From assembly GCA_021781915.1 (NCBI GenBank), contig JAJXVX010000002.1:1-34470 (forward strand): 34,470 bases of DNA, given 5' to 3'. The stretch comes from a bacterium. GTDB taxonomy: Bacteria; Patescibacteriota; Saccharimonadia; Saccharimonadales; UBA4665. Under the pieces are notes generated by a model. The model was not told the DNA's origin and did no database searches. It saw only the letters and a list, made by a program, of their open reading frames with translations. Made by a program: the position numbers and the translations under genes. Of the stretch, positions 1 to 10,612 are shown piece after piece; the first letter of the stretch is position 1, and every line of letters begins with the position of its first letter.

Positions 1-1
1 C

Positions 2-1390
2 GAAGAAGGTCTAAGTGAGGAAGAGATTAAAGAGGCTATCAAAAGAGCAGTTCTTGGCGGTAAATTTTTTGCCGTGTCTGGTGGAGATGGCCGTGGTGTT
101 ATAGTTGAAAAATTACTCGATGCTGTAGTTGAATTTTTACCTAGTCCACTTAATCGTGGTTCGACATGGGGAACTAACCCAAAAACCGGCGATGAAGTTG
201 AAAGAAAACCCGATAACAGCGAACCATTTTCTGCTTTGGCTTTTAAAATTGCAACTGATCCTTTTGTCGGAAAATTAGCCTATTTTAGAGTCTATTCGGG
301 AAAAATTACCGCCGGTAGTTATATTCTGAATAGTTCTACTGGAGAAAGAGAAAGAGTTGGACGAATTGTTCGAATGCAAGCCGACAAGCGTGAAGATGTG
401 ACCGAGGTTTTAGCTGGTGACATTGCTGCAATTGTTGGGCTGAAGGGAACTACCACTGGTAATACTTTATGTGAACAGGCCCATCCTATTGTGCTTGAGA
501 GTATTACATTTCCCGAACCACCCGTTTCTATAGCCATCGAGCCAAAGACTAAAGCCGATCAAGAAAAGATGAGTTTGGCTTTGCAAAGACTGGCCGAAGA
601 GGATCCAACCTTCAGAATACGAGTTGATGAAGAAACTGGCCAGACGATTATCTCAGGAATGGGTGAGCTGCATCTAGAAATTCTAGTTGATCGTATGAAA
701 AGAGAATTTAGCGTTGAGGCTAATATCGGTCAACCTCAAGTTGCATACCGAGAAACAATCAGAAAAGACAATGTTGAAGTTCAAGGTAAGTTTATTAGAC
801 AGTCTGGTGGCCGTGGACAATACGGTGACGTCTGGCTTAGATTATCTCAAAATAAATCTGGTGAAGGATTTAAATTCATAAACTCGATCAAAGGTGGTGT
901 AGTCCCTGCCGAGTATATTAAGCCTGTTGAGCAAGGTATAACCGAGGCCATGAATAACGGTGTTCTGGCTGGTTACCCAGTTGTTGATTTAATAGCTGAA
1001 CTTTACGATGGAAGTTATCACGAAGTTGACTCATCCGAACTTGCCTTCAAAATAGCTGGATCAATGGCGCTTCAAGAAGGAGTCAAGAAGGCTTCCCCAG
1101 TTTTAATGGAACCGATTATGAAAGTGGTTGTTGTTACACCAGAATCTTTCATGGGTGATGTGATCGGCGATTTAAATTCAAAACGAGGTCAAATAGAGTC
1201 AATGGAAGACTTAAGTGGTGGCATTAAAGAGATAACTTCATTTGTACCGCTTGGTGAAATGTTTGGCTATACAACTAATCTTAGAAGTATTACTCAAGGT
1301 CGTGCTAGTTCAACCATGGAACTTGATCATTATTCTGATGTTCCTGGCAATGTCACCGAGGCGATTATAGCTAAGAATGCTAAATCGTAA
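2..1390 (+). CDS. fusA: Elongation factor G, 3' portion (5' end truncated by window)
   Basis: Frame is open from nt 2 ([25 protein letters not shown]...) into the listed ORF; EF-G domain III-V motifs such as [18 protein letters not shown] and [30 protein letters not shown]; followed by tuf. Confidence 0.97.
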   Translation, partial: EEGLSEEEIKEAIKRAVLGGKFFAVSGGDGRGVIVEKLLDAVVEFLPSPLNRGSTWGTNPKTGDEVERKPDNSEPFSALAFKIATDPFVGKLAYFRVYSGKITAGSYILNSSTGERERVGRIVRMQADKREDVTEVLAGDIAAIVGLKGTTTGNTLCEQAHPIVLESITFPEPPVSIAIEPKTKADQEKMSLALQRLAEEDPTFRIRVDEETGQTIISGMGELHLEILVDRMKREFSVEANIGQPQVAYRETIRKDNVEVQGKFIRQSGGRGQYGDVWLRLSQNKSGEGFKFINSIKGGVVPAEYIKPVEQGITEAMNNGVLAGYPVVDLIAELYDGSYHEVDSSELAFKIAGSMALQEGVKKASPVLMEPIMKVVVVTPESFMGDVIGDLNSKRGQIESMEDLSGGIKEITSFVPLGEMFGYTTNLRSITQGRASSTMELDHYSDVPGNVTEAIIAKNAKS

Positions 1391-1403
1391 CAGAAGTTAT
1401 TAC

Positions 1404-1433
1404 TTTACAAAACATTAACTTTTACAGTATACT
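1404..1433 (+). promoter_or_regulatory. Putative sigma70-type promoter P1 for tuf
   Basis: TTTACA (1404-1409), 18-nt spacer, TATACT (1428-1433), in the fusA-tuf gap. Confidence 0.5.
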
Positions 1434-1459
1434 AATTCCTAGACGCTTTAGTGTGAGTC

Positions 1460-1489
1460 TTGATACTAATGCTTAAAGTCTAATATAAT
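1460..1489 (+). promoter_or_regulatory. Putative sigma70-type promoter P2 for tuf
   Basis: TTGATA (1460-1465), 18-nt spacer, TATAAT (1484-1489); tuf SD AAGGAG follows. Confidence 0.55.
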
Positions 1490-1515
1490 TTTTTAAATAT
1501 TAAGGAGCAATAAAA

Positions 1516-2700
1516 ATGGCTGATCAGTTTGATCGTTCCAAACCACATGTTAACGTCGGTACTATGGGTCACGTTGACCACGGAAAAACCACGCTAACAG
1601 CAGCAATTACTAGTGTACTTGCTAAAAAATTACCAAGCACCGTCAACAAGCCTGTCGCTTATGACCAGATTGACAATGCACCTGAAGAGAGACAGCGTGG
1701 TATTACCATAGCAACTTCTCACCAAGAATACGAAAGCGAAAAGAGACACTACGCTCATGTTGATATGCCTGGTCACGCAGACTACGTTAAAAACATGATT
1801 ACTGGTGCTGCTCAAATCGACGGAGCTATATTGGTTGTATCCGCTGCTGATGGTCCTATGCCTCAGACAAGAGAGCACGTATTGTTAGCTCGACAGGTCG
1901 GTGTACCAAAAATTCTTGTTTTCTTAAACAAGATGGACTTAGCAGATGCTGAGTTAGTTGATCTAGTTGAAGAAGAAGTTCGTGAACTACTTGAAAAGAA
2001 CGGTTTCGACCGAGAAGCTCCTATTATTCGTGGTTCAGCTGCTAAAGCACTCGAAGGTGACGCAGCTAACGAAGACGCTATCATGGAACTAGTTAAGGCT
2101 ATGGATGACTATATTCCAGAGCCTAAGAGAGAGTTGGACAAACCTTTCTTAATGCCAATCGAAGATGTCTTTTCAATTAAAGGACGAGGCACGGTTGCTA
2201 CCGGCCGAATCGAAACGGGAATCGTTAAGATTAATGATGAAGTTGAAATTGTTGGAATTAGAGACAGTCGAAAATCAGTTGTTATCGGTATTGAAGCTTT
2301 CAAGAAATCTCTTGATCAAGGTCAAGCCGGAGATAACGCTGGTGTCTTACTTCGTGGAATTGAAAGAGATGATATCGAAAGAGGTCAAGTTCTTGCAAAA
2401 CCAGGTTCTATTACTCCTCATACCGAATTTGACTCAGAGGTCTACATACTTACCAAAGAAGAAGGTGGTCGACACACTCCTTTCTTTAAGGGATACAAGC
2501 CTCAATTTTACTTCAGGACCACAGATGTTACAGGTGAAGTTGAATTACCTGCTGACAAAGAAATGGTTATGCCTGGCGATACAGTAACTTTCAAAGTAAA
2601 ATTACTTGCACCAATTGCTATGGACCAAGGTCTACGTTTTGCTATCCGAGAAGGTGGTAAAACTGTTGGCGCCGGTGTTGTAACCAAAATTGTTAAATAA
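1516..2700 (+). CDS. tuf: Elongation factor Tu
   Basis: 394 aa; [25 protein letters not shown] motifs; SD AAGGAG upstream. Confidence 0.99.
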   Translation: MADQFDRSKPHVNVGTMGHVDHGKTTLTAAITSVLAKKLPSTVNKPVAYDQIDNAPEERQRGITIATSHQEYESEKRHYAHVDMPGHADYVKNMITGAAQIDGAILVVSAADGPMPQTREHVLLARQVGVPKILVFLNKMDLADAELVDLVEEEVRELLEKNGFDREAPIIRGSAAKALEGDAANEDAIMELVKAMDDYIPEPKRELDKPFLMPIEDVFSIKGRGTVATGRIETGIVKINDEVEIVGIRDSRKSVVIGIEAFKKSLDQGQAGDNAGVLLRGIERDDIERGQVLAKPGSITPHTEFDSEVYILTKEEGGRHTPFFKGYKPQFYFRTTDVTGEVELPADKEMVMPGDTVTFKVKLLAPIAMDQGLRFAIREGGKTVGAGVVTKIVK

Positions 2701-2701
2701 T

Positions 2702-2731
2702 TTGACAGTTTAGTCAACTTATTGCTAGAAT
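2702..2731 (+). promoter_or_regulatory. Putative promoter for rpsJ
   Basis: TTGACA (2702-2707), 18-nt spacer, TAGAAT (2726-2731). Confidence 0.5.
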
Positions 2732-2830
2732 CTATCAGAATTTAATCGTGCTGAATAAAAGTCACTACTTTAATAAATATAAGTTGATGTTACAGTACAG
2801 CTCTTTACAAAGGGCAATAAGGAAAAATCA

Positions 2831-3160
2831 ATGAACGACTCGAAAAAGCCAGAACAGAAACAGAGAATTAGAATCAGGCTAAAAGCCTATGATCATAAAG
2901 TAATTGATCAGGCTGCCAAACAAATTATCGATACTGCACTAAGAACTGGTGCAGTTGTAGCCGGACCAATTCCATTGCCGACTAGAAAAAACACCTTTAC
3001 GGTAATTAAAAGCCCTCATGTCTATAAAAAAGGACGTGAGCAGTTCGAGATGCGAACTCATAAAAGATTAATCGATGTTTTAGAACCAACTTCAAAGACA
3101 ATTGATTCCTTGATGAGTCTATCACTTCCAGCCGGTTGTGATGTCGAAATCAAAATGTAG
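2831..3160 (+). CDS. rpsJ: 30S ribosomal protein S10
   Basis: 109 aa; [52 protein letters not shown]. Confidence 0.98.
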   Translation: MNDSKKPEQKQRIRIRLKAYDHKVIDQAAKQIIDTALRTGAVVAGPIPLPTRKNTFTVIKSPHVYKKGREQFEMRTHKRLIDVLEPTSKTIDSLMSLSLPAGCDVEIKM

Positions 3161-3322
3161 TTGAAGTAAAAAACTCAACGCATTGACAGATATCACTTAA
3201 TTGTGATAATCTATAACGGTATCTGTTAAAATTTATAGCTTAGAGGTATAAGTCATCCTCGTTTAATAGAGGTGATACTGTACTTTGCGCTATTTTTTAA
3301 TTTTTAAAGAATAAGAATATAT

Positions 3323-3934
3323 ATGAAACAACTTATCGCTACTAAAATTGGAATGCTCAGCACCATTAATGAAAATGGTGTGGTTGAAGCTGTGACAGTT
3401 TTAGCGGTTCCTAAACAAGTTGTTACTCAGCTAAAAAATCAAGAAAATGATGGCTACAATGCCGTTCAGGTTGGCGCTAAGGAAGTAACTAAGTTGTCAA
3501 AACCATTGGCAGGTCACGTTAAAGCTAGCAAGTTTTTACCGAAGATTATTAGAGAATATAGAATTGACCAAACTGAATCAAACTTAAATGTCGGGGATGA
3601 ATTAAACCTCGACATTTTTAATGTCAATGATAAAGTTGACGTTACCTCTAACTCTAAAGGAAAAGGTTTTGCTGGTACGATTAAGCGACACAATTTCAAA
3701 AGAGGTCGTAAAACTCATGGTGGTCGTAGCTATCGTCGACCTGGTTCAATTGGATCAATGTACCCTCAACGAATTTTTAAAGGCAAAAAAATGGCCGGTC
3801 GAATGGGTAACGACCGTGTAACTGTTAAAAACTTAAAAGTTAATTTTGTTGATCTTGAAAATCGTCTGATTGGTCTTTCTGGCGCAGTGCCTGGTCCTAG
3901 AAAATCAACCGTTTTAATTAAAGGGAGAGCATAA
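3323..3934 (+). CDS. rplC: 50S ribosomal protein L3
   Basis: 203 aa; SKGKGFAGTIKRHNFKRGRKTHGG...RRPGSIG, KMAGRMGNDRVTVKNLKV. Confidence 0.98.
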   Translation: MKQLIATKIGMLSTINENGVVEAVTVLAVPKQVVTQLKNQENDGYNAVQVGAKEVTKLSKPLAGHVKASKFLPKIIREYRIDQTESNLNVGDELNLDIFNVNDKVDVTSNSKGKGFAGTIKRHNFKRGRKTHGGRSYRRPGSIGSMYPQRIFKGKKMAGRMGNDRVTVKNLKVNFVDLENRLIGLSGAVPGPRKSTVLIKGRA

Positions 3935-4590
3935 TGGCTTCAACTGCTACCCTATATTCGAAGAAAGCTGAAAAAACAGCTACTAAGCTAACATTAGATA
4001 AAGAAGTTTTCGGAATTTCTGAAGTCAATCATCAATTGCTCTCGCAAGCTTATAAGACATATTTAGCAAACGGTCGAACCAACAATGCTGTTACAAAAAC
4101 ACGAGGTTTGGTTTCCGGTGGTGGTAAAAAACCATGGCGACAAAAAGGTACTGGGCGAGCTCGTTTTGGTTCGTCAAGAAACCCTATATGGAAAGGCGGT
4201 GGAGTTGCTTTTGGACCAACAGGAGTTGAAAACTATTCTTTAAAACTAAACACTAAAGCTCGGAAGCTAGCTGTAAAGCAGGCTTTATCGGCTAAACTAA
4301 CTGCCAATGCTATCAAATTTATTGAATCTTTTGATGTCGTTAAACCAAGTACTGCTAAACTAGTTGCGCTAATCGATAAACTAGATGCTAACAAAGGCAA
4401 TGTCTTATTAGTCGTTTCGAATAAAACTCCAGAGTTGACTCTATCGTCTCGTAACGTCACTAATTTTAAAGTTGTTAACAGTTCATATCTCAATGTTTTT
4501 GACATATTAAATGCTGATAATATTGTTATTGAAAATTCTGCCCTCGATGGCTTATCAGCTCAGCTAAAAAGCTCTAAGGAGACTAAATAA
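3934..4590 (+). CDS. rplD: 50S ribosomal protein L4
   Basis: 218 aa; TKTRGLVSGGGKKPWRQKGTGRARFGSSRNPIWKGGGVAFGP. Confidence 0.98.
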   Translation: MASTATLYSKKAEKTATKLTLDKEVFGISEVNHQLLSQAYKTYLANGRTNNAVTKTRGLVSGGGKKPWRQKGTGRARFGSSRNPIWKGGGVAFGPTGVENYSLKLNTKARKLAVKQALSAKLTANAIKFIESFDVVKPSTAKLVALIDKLDANKGNVLLVVSNKTPELTLSSRNVTNFKVVNSSYLNVFDILNADNIVIENSALDGLSAQLKSSKETK

Positions 4591-5006
4591 TGTCTAATCT
4601 TTTAGAACTATTACCAATTTTGTCAGAAAAAACCTATAAAATCTCATCCTCTAAGATTTATGCTTTTAAGGTTCCAAAAAATGCTAATAAGATCTCTATT
4701 AAACAACAAATTGAAGATTATTATAAAGTTGAAGTTCAGTCAGTTAATATTGTCCATACACCTGGTAAAACTAAAAGAACTATCTCATTGACCGGTAAAA
4801 GATACGATAATTCTTACGGCAAAAGAACTGATGTTAAGAAGGCGTATGTTTATTTAAAGGAAGGGTTTAGCTTACCATTCTTTGACGCAATTGAAGAAGA
4901 ATCTAAGAAAGAACAAAAAGCTCAAGAAAACTTTGACAAAGCGGCTGAAAAGATTGATAAGAAAGAGACTAAAAAGCCTAAGACTACCAAAAAGGAGAAG
5001 GCATAA
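4590..5006 (+). CDS. rplW: 50S ribosomal protein L23 with Lys/Glu-rich C-terminal extension
   Basis: 138 aa; SEKTYKISSSKIYAFKVPKNANKISIKQQIEDYYKVEVQSVNIVHTPGK; position between L4 and L2. Confidence 0.94.
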   Translation: MSNLLELLPILSEKTYKISSSKIYAFKVPKNANKISIKQQIEDYYKVEVQSVNIVHTPGKTKRTISLTGKRYDNSYGKRTDVKKAYVYLKEGFSLPFFDAIEEESKKEQKAQENFDKAAEKIDKKETKKPKTTKKEKA

Positions 5007-5860
5007 TGCCAATTGTTAACCTAAATCCAACCAGCCCCGGTCGACGTGGTAAAACAACGCAGGATTTTTCTGCTATTACTACTAAAAAACCGGTTAAATC
5101 TCTACTTGTAATTAAAAAAACTAAAAGCGGAAGAAACAATCAAGGTAGAATTACTACACGTCATCAAGGTGGTGGTGCTAAAAAGTTTTATCGATTAGTC
5201 AGTTTTAATCTAGAAGATGGTTTTAAAGGTGTAATTGAACACATAGAGTATGACCCTAACCGAAGTGCTCGGATTGCTCGTGTTAAAAAACCTGATAACA
5301 CCTACGCTTATATCCTAGCGACATCCGACATGAAGCAAGGTCAATCAATCATGACCGGCGAAGACGCACCAATAGAATCAGGAAACCGTTTTATGCTTAA
5401 AAATATTCCAATCGGGAGTTCAATCCATAATATTGAATTATCAATCGGCAAAGGCGGTCAACTTGTTAGATCAGCCGGTAACAGTGCTCAATTAATGGGA
5501 CGCGATAATGGCTATGCTCAGGTTAGATTACCAAGCGGTGAAGTTAGACTTATTAATGAAAACTGCCAAGCTTCACTCGGTGTAATTGGCAATGAACAGC
5601 ATCAGAATGTTAAGATTGGAAAAGCTGGTAGCAATCGACACAGAGGCATACGACCATCCGTTAGAGGTGTGGTAATGAATGCGGTCGATCACCCTCACGG
5701 TGGTGGTGACGGAGGTCGTCATGGTGTTGGTGGTGGAAAGAATCATGGATCTGCACCAAAGACTCCATGGGGTCAAAAGACACTTGGTTTCAAAACAAGA
5801 ACAAGAAAACGAAGTGATAAATTTATAGTCAGAAGCAGGCACGCTTCTAAAAGGAAATAA
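5006..5860 (+). CDS. rplB: 50S ribosomal protein L2
   Basis: 284 aa; [40 protein letters not shown]. Confidence 0.99.
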   Translation: MPIVNLNPTSPGRRGKTTQDFSAITTKKPVKSLLVIKKTKSGRNNQGRITTRHQGGGAKKFYRLVSFNLEDGFKGVIEHIEYDPNRSARIARVKKPDNTYAYILATSDMKQGQSIMTGEDAPIESGNRFMLKNIPIGSSIHNIELSIGKGGQLVRSAGNSAQLMGRDNGYAQVRLPSGEVRLINENCQASLGVIGNEQHQNVKIGKAGSNRHRGIRPSVRGVVMNAVDHPHGGGDGGRHGVGGGKNHGSAPKTPWGQKTLGFKTRTRKRSDKFIVRSRHASKRK

Positions 5861-5862
5861 TT

Positions 5863-6135
5863 ATGTCAAGATCAAGTAAAAAAGGACCATTCGTAGATTT
5901 TAAACTAGCCAAGAAGGTAAAAGCACTTGGTTCTGAAGACAGAACTATTATTAAGACTTGGGCTAGATATTCAACTATCTCACCTGATTTTGTTGGTCGA
6001 ACTATTGCTGTTCATAATGGTAAAGTTCATGTGCCAGTTTTTATTACTGAAAATATGGTTGGACATAAACTTGGTGAATTTTCGCCAACTAGAAAATTCC
6101 GATCACATGGTGGAAAGTTAGCGAAGGGTAAGTAA
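5863..6135 (+). CDS. rpsS: 30S ribosomal protein S19
   Basis: 90 aa; [67 protein letters not shown]. Confidence 0.99.
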   Translation: MSRSSKKGPFVDFKLAKKVKALGSEDRTIIKTWARYSTISPDFVGRTIAVHNGKVHVPVFITENMVGHKLGEFSPTRKFRSHGGKLAKGK

Positions 6136-6136
6136 A

Positions 6137-6529
6137 ATGTCGGTATTAGCAGTTGCCAAATCAGTTAAAATTAGCCCAAGAAAAGTCTCCCAAGTGGCAG
6201 CTCTTGTCAGAGGCCGTACTGTAACTGATGCTCTTACAATCCTTTCTTATACAAACAGAAGAGGTGCTAAGGCAGTTATAGATGTCATAAAAAGCGCATC
6301 GGCTAACGCAACACATAACCATGGCTACAAACAAGAAGGTTTGTTTATTACCGAAATTACAGTTAACCACGGTCCTAGTCTTAAAAGATTTAGACCAGTA
6401 GCTCGTGGAATGGCACATCCTTTTCAACGACAGACATGCCACATTAGAGTTAAAATAGATGGTCAACTTCGTCAATCAGTCAAAAAAGAGACTGCATCTA
6501 AACCTAAAGCAGCTAAGGAGAATAAGTAA
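6137..6529 (+). CDS. rplV: 50S ribosomal protein L22
   Basis: 130 aa; VKISPRKVSQVAALVRGR, GPSLKRFRPVARGMAHPFQRQTCHI. Confidence 0.98.
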   Translation: MSVLAVAKSVKISPRKVSQVAALVRGRTVTDALTILSYTNRRGAKAVIDVIKSASANATHNHGYKQEGLFITEITVNHGPSLKRFRPVARGMAHPFQRQTCHIRVKIDGQLRQSVKKETASKPKAAKENK

Positions 6530-7158
6530 TGGGCCATAAAGTAAATCCAATTTCGATGCGTCTTCAAACCAATAAAGATTGGTCTTCTAAGTGGTTTGCT
6601 TCTAAAAATGACTATGCTAATTTCTTAAAAGACGATTTGACAGTTAGAAAGTTGATAGATCAAAAACTTGGTTCACGAGCATCAATTAATCGAGTTGAAA
6701 TCAACCGAACACCAAACCTGGTTACTATAACAATCTCAACCGCTAAAGCCGGAGTAGTTATTGGAAGGGGCGGAACTGGCGCGACTGAACTTAAAGAAAT
6801 TTTTGAGAAAATCTATAATACTCCAACAAGAGTAAATATAGAAGAAATCAAAAAACCTGATATGCATGCTAAGTTGGTAGCCGAAAATGTTGCTCATCAG
6901 TTAGAAAGAAGAATAAATTTCAGACGTGCAATCAAATCATCTGCTGCTGCGGCTATGAGAGCGGGTGCATTAGGCATTAAAATCGAAGTTGCCGGACGAC
7001 TAAATGGTGCTGAAATGTCTAGACGAGAGAAAGAATTTGCTGGTTCAGTACCACTTCACACAATCCGGGCTAATATTGATTTTGCTAAAGTTGCCGCACG
7101 TACACCAGCCGGTCTAATTGGTGTAAAAGTTTGGATTTATAAGGGCGAGGTAATCTAA
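6529..7158 (+). CDS. rpsC: 30S ribosomal protein S3
   Basis: 209 aa; [14 protein letters not shown] domain [27 protein letters not shown]. Confidence 0.99.
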   Translation: MGHKVNPISMRLQTNKDWSSKWFASKNDYANFLKDDLTVRKLIDQKLGSRASINRVEINRTPNLVTITISTAKAGVVIGRGGTGATELKEIFEKIYNTPTRVNIEEIKKPDMHAKLVAENVAHQLERRINFRRAIKSSAAAAMRAGALGIKIEVAGRLNGAEMSRREKEFAGSVPLHTIRANIDFAKVAARTPAGLIGVKVWIYKGEVI

Positions 7159-7159
7159 T

Positions 7160-7573
7160 ATGTTATTACCAAGTAGAACTAAATTTAGAAAAGTCCGAAA
7201 AGGTAAAATCCGTGGAGTTGCGTCTTCTGGTAATTTTGTTGCTTTTGGTGATTATGGCCTAATGTCTCTCGGTCATGAAAGAATTACGTCTCGTCAAATA
7301 GAGGCATCGAGACAGGCAATGACAAGATACATTAAAAGAGGCGGAAAAATTTGGATTAGAATATTCCCTCACGTACCAGTTACGAGAAAACCTTTAGATG
7401 TAAAAATGGGTAGTGGAAAAGGTAATCCTGAGTTCTTTGTCGCTAAAGTAAAACCAGGAACCATTTTGTTTGAAATGCAAGGCGTCGAAGAATCTGTTGC
7501 TAGAGAAGCTATGAGATTAGCCGCCGATAAGCTACCTGTTAAAACAAAGTTCTTGAAAAGGCAGGAGGTTTAA
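7160..7573 (+). CDS. rplP: 50S ribosomal protein L16
   Basis: 137 aa; [60 protein letters not shown]. Confidence 0.99.
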   Translation: MLLPSRTKFRKVRKGKIRGVASSGNFVAFGDYGLMSLGHERITSRQIEASRQAMTRYIKRGGKIWIRIFPHVPVTRKPLDVKMGSGKGNPEFFVAKVKPGTILFEMQGVEESVAREAMRLAADKLPVKTKFLKRQEV

Positions 7574-7575
7574 TT

Positions 7576-7776
7576 ATGAAAATGATTGATATCCGAAAAC
7601 TTTCAACAGCAGATTTATCTAAGGAAAGCGTAAAACTTAAGAGTGAAATCTTTGAACTCAAGCATAAACTTCTCCTTGGTCAAATCACTAATGTTAAACT
7701 AATTAAATTAAAGAGAAAAGATCTGGCTCGAGTCCTCACAGTCTTAAGCGAACAATTATTAAAGGAGACCAAATAA
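7576..7776 (+). CDS. rpmC: 50S ribosomal protein L29
   Basis: 66 aa; DIRKLSTADLSKESVKLKSEIFELKHKLLLGQITN; position between L16 and S17. Confidence 0.94.
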   Translation: MKMIDIRKLSTADLSKESVKLKSEIFELKHKLLLGQITNVKLIKLKRKDLARVLTVLSEQLLKETK

Positions 7777-8078
7777 TGTCTAAAATTATTACCGGTATTG
7801 TGTCCTCGGATAAGGCTGATAAGACTATAGTAGTAACAGTATTAACCACTAAAGTTCATCCACTTTATCGTAAATCTTACAAAGTCAGTACTAAATACAT
7901 GGCCCACGACGAAAAAAATGAAGCAAGAATTGGCGATAAAGTCTCTATTAAAGAATCAAAACCTATTTCTGCGAAGAAAAGATTCATACTTGATTCTATT
8001 GTTGTTAAGGCTGAATTGAGCTCCCAAGACCTTGAAATTTTGAAGAATGAAGATGTAAAAACCGAAGAGGCTAAATAA
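7776..8078 (+). CDS. rpsQ: 30S ribosomal protein S17
   Basis: 100 aa; [64 protein letters not shown]. Confidence 0.97.
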   Translation: MSKIITGIVSSDKADKTIVVTVLTTKVHPLYRKSYKVSTKYMAHDEKNEARIGDKVSIKESKPISAKKRFILDSIVVKAELSSQDLEILKNEDVKTEEAK

Positions 8079-8446
8079 TGATACAGCAAGAAACCAGATT
8101 AAATGTTTGCGATAACTCAGGTGCTAAGGAAATCTTGTGCATTCGAGTTCTTGGCGGCACCAGAAAAAGATATGCCCGAGTTGGTGATATTATTGTTGCT
8201 ACTGTTAAAGCCGCTAATACAACCGGTCAAGTCAAAAAGAAATCAGTTGTTAAAGCCGTTGTCGTTAGAACTCGTGAACAGATTAGACGACCTGATGGTT
8301 CAACTATTGCGTTTGATGACAATGCTGCCGTTATTATTGGTGACGATAAATTGCCTAAGGCAACTCGTATTTTTGGTCCTGTTCCAAGAGAACTTCGAGA
8401 TTTAGGCTATGCTAAGATTATAAGCTTGGCACCGGAGGTACTATAA
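8078..8446 (+). CDS. rplN: 50S ribosomal protein L14
   Basis: 122 aa; [57 protein letters not shown]. Confidence 0.99.
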   Translation: MIQQETRLNVCDNSGAKEILCIRVLGGTRKRYARVGDIIVATVKAANTTGQVKKKSVVKAVVVRTREQIRRPDGSTIAFDDNAAVIIGDDKLPKATRIFGPVPRELRDLGYAKIISLAPEVL

Positions 8447-8778
8447 TGAAATCTAATTTTAAGATCAAATTACGAAAAGGCGATAATGTAATCGTGCTTG
8501 CCGGTAAAGAAAAAGGTAAGGTCGGTAAAATATTAGCTACTCATCCTAAAGATAATAAAGTTACGGTTGAAGGAATTAATATTGTTAAGAAACATATAAA
8601 GGCCAATAATCAGTACCCTCAAGGTACCATTAAAGAATTAACTAAACCTGTATGGGTGTCTAAGGTTGCTATCGTTGACCCTAGTGTTAAAAAAGGCAGC
8701 CGAATAGGGATGAAAATAAATGAAAAAGATGGTAGCAAAACTCGCTTTTTCAAAGCTTCAGGCAAGGAGATTAAGTAA
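8446..8778 (+). CDS. rplX: 50S ribosomal protein L24
   Basis: 110 aa; KLRKGDNVIVLAGKEKGKVGKI (KOW), VEGINIVKKHIKAN. Confidence 0.98.
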   Translation: MKSNFKIKLRKGDNVIVLAGKEKGKVGKILATHPKDNKVTVEGINIVKKHIKANNQYPQGTIKELTKPVWVSKVAIVDPSVKKGSRIGMKINEKDGSKTRFFKASGKEIK

Positions 8779-9359
8779 TGGCAACTAAAACTACTACAAC
8801 TTCGACTGCTAAGCCACGACTAGAAACTCTATATAAAAATACTATCAGGCCGGAACTTACCAAAGAGCTTGGCTATAGTAATCTTCATCAAGTACCTAAG
8901 TTAGAGAAAATTGTAATTAATTCCGGTATTGGAAAAGCTAAAGATGATAAGAAAATGTTTGATCTAGTAATTAACAATATAACTAAGATAACAGGTCAAG
9001 CACCAATCGAGACTGTTGCCAAGAATTCGATAGCCGGTTTCAAACTCCGTGAAGGTAATAAAATCGGAGTCAAGGTTACTTTAAGAAAAGATCGTATGTA
9101 TGAGTTTTTGGATAGATTAATTAATATAGTTTTACCAAGATTAAGAGATTTCCATGGTGTTTCTCTTAAAGCTTTTGATAAATCAGGTAACTACAGTATT
9201 GGTATTTCTGATCAATCAATTTTCCCTGAACTTACTTTTGAAGAAACAACGACTATTCACGGGCTACAAGTAAATCTTGTTTTCCAGACTGAAAAACCGT
9301 CGGATACTATTTTGTTACTTAAGAAATTCGGCATGCCGTTTGAAAAGGAGACCAAATAA
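8778..9359 (+). CDS. rplE: 50S ribosomal protein L5
   Basis: 193 aa; [38 protein letters not shown]; short Thr-rich N-terminal extension. Confidence 0.98.
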   Translation: MATKTTTTSTAKPRLETLYKNTIRPELTKELGYSNLHQVPKLEKIVINSGIGKAKDDKKMFDLVINNITKITGQAPIETVAKNSIAGFKLREGNKIGVKVTLRKDRMYEFLDRLINIVLPRLRDFHGVSLKAFDKSGNYSIGISDQSIFPELTFEETTTIHGLQVNLVFQTEKPSDTILLLKKFGMPFEKETK

Positions 9360-9628
9360 TGGCTAAAAAATCTATCATTGCTAGAGATGCCAAGCGTCAA
9401 GTTATGTATACTAAATATCTAGCTAAGCGAATGGAATTAAAGAAACTTGGTGACCAAGAAGGTTTGGCTAAATTGCCTCGCAATTCATCTCAAACTCGTT
9501 TAAAAAACCGATGTGTCGAAACCGGCCGTCCAAGGGGTTATATGCGACAATTTGGTTTATCGCGTATTGCTTTTAGAGAACATGCTTCTAAAGGCGAAAT
9601 TCCAGGTATAACAAAATCTAGCTGGTAA
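9359..9628 (+). CDS. rpsN: 30S ribosomal protein S14, zinc-independent type
   Basis: 89 aa; [51 protein letters not shown]; no CXXC pairs. Confidence 0.98.
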   Translation: MAKKSIIARDAKRQVMYTKYLAKRMELKKLGDQEGLAKLPRNSSQTRLKNRCVETGRPRGYMRQFGLSRIAFREHASKGEIPGITKSSW

Positions 9629-9647
9629 GAAAGGAGGAATATAATAT

Positions 9648-10052
9648 ATGTCAAAGACAAGTACAGATCCAATTTCAGATATGCTGACCAGAATCAGAAA
9701 TGCAATTTTAGTCAATAAAAACGAAGTAGTGATTCCTCACAGTAAAATCAAGGTTTCAATATTAGACTTACTAATTGAAAATCATTTCTTAAAGAGTATG
9801 TCTACTATCGATATGCCTTCTATTGGCAAGTTAATCAAATTAGTTATAAACGATGAAAACACTAATGCTGCTATATCAGAAATTTCTCGAATTTCTAAGC
9901 CTGGACGTCGAATGTATGTCCCTGCTAAAGAAATCCCGAGAGTAAAAAAGGGACGTGGTTTAGTGATAATATCAACATCTCAGGGATTAATGACTGGCGA
10001 TAAAGCTAGGTCAAAGAACCTTGGCGGTGAGTTAATCTGTAAAATTTATTAA
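9648..10052 (+). CDS. rpsH: 30S ribosomal protein S8
   Basis: 134 aa; DPISDMLTRIRNA, SKPGRRMYVPAKEIPRVKKGRGLVIISTSQGLMT; SD AAAGGAGG upstream. Confidence 0.98.
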   Translation: MSKTSTDPISDMLTRIRNAILVNKNEVVIPHSKIKVSILDLLIENHFLKSMSTIDMPSIGKLIKLVINDENTNAAISEISRISKPGRRMYVPAKEIPRVKKGRGLVIISTSQGLMTGDKARSKNLGGELICKIY

Positions 10053-10070
10053 TGTTTAAAGGAATATAAA

Positions 10071-10610
10071 ATGAGTCGAATAGGAAAACTACCAATTCAA
10101 ATTCCAGAAGGCGTGACAATCACTGTCGACCCAAATTTTATCACTGTTACTGGCAAAAAAGGTGAATTAAAGATCCCTAATCTAGAACAGATAAAAGTTG
10201 AAGTTAAAGACAATCAAGTTGTCGTCTCTAGAGAAAATGAACTGCAACCAATTAAAGCTAAACATGGTCTTCAAAGATCTTTGATTAATAACATGGTCGT
10301 CGGTGTTACTGAAGGATTTAGCAAAAAACTAGAAGTTAACGGCGTAGGATTCAAAGTTGCCTTAGCGGGCAGTGATCTAAACATGAGTCTCGGCTTTTCT
10401 CACAGCGTAATTTATAAACTACCTCAAGGCATTAACGCCAGCGTCACTCAAAACATTATATCGATTGAAGGTATTGATAAGCAGTTGGTTGGGCAGGTTG
10501 CTGCTGAAATCCGAAGTCTTAAAAAACCTGAGCCATACAAAGGTAAGGGTATTAAGTATATTGATGAGCATATTATACGTAAAAGCGGTAAAAGCGGTAA
10601 GGATAAGTAA
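10071..10610 (+). CDS. rplF: 50S ribosomal protein L6
   Basis: 179 aa; MSRIGKLPIQIPEGV, PEPYKGKGIKYIDEHIIRKSGKSGK. Confidence 0.98.
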   Translation: MSRIGKLPIQIPEGVTITVDPNFITVTGKKGELKIPNLEQIKVEVKDNQVVVSRENELQPIKAKHGLQRSLINNMVVGVTEGFSKKLEVNGVGFKVALAGSDLNMSLGFSHSVIYKLPQGINASVTQNIISIEGIDKQLVGQVAAEIRSLKKPEPYKGKGIKYIDEHIIRKSGKSGKDK

Positions 10611-10612
10611 CC

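Noticed and set aside
319-537. Antisense ORFs in fusA, tuf and r-protein genes (e.g. 319-537, 1630-1878, 1863-2084, 5573-5842, 6161-6475, 15649-15960)
   Set aside because: Opposite strand to strong conserved genes; no recognisable products; expected as shadows of biased codon usage.
74-1390. UGA recoded to glycine (genetic code 25)
   Set aside because: All conserved genes are full length under the standard code, with Gly encoded by GGN and no in-frame UGA, so active recoding is not supported; only rarity of UGA stops is.
2165-2587. 140-aa + strand ORF in an alternative frame within tuf
   Set aside because: Lies wholly inside the highly conserved EF-Tu gene; no family resemblance and no independent RBS.
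10575-10605. Small tandem repeat (AAAAGCGGTAAAAGCGGT) at the 3' end of rplF
   Set aside because: Two copies of 9 nt encoding KSGKSG in a basic tail; unlikely to be meaningful.
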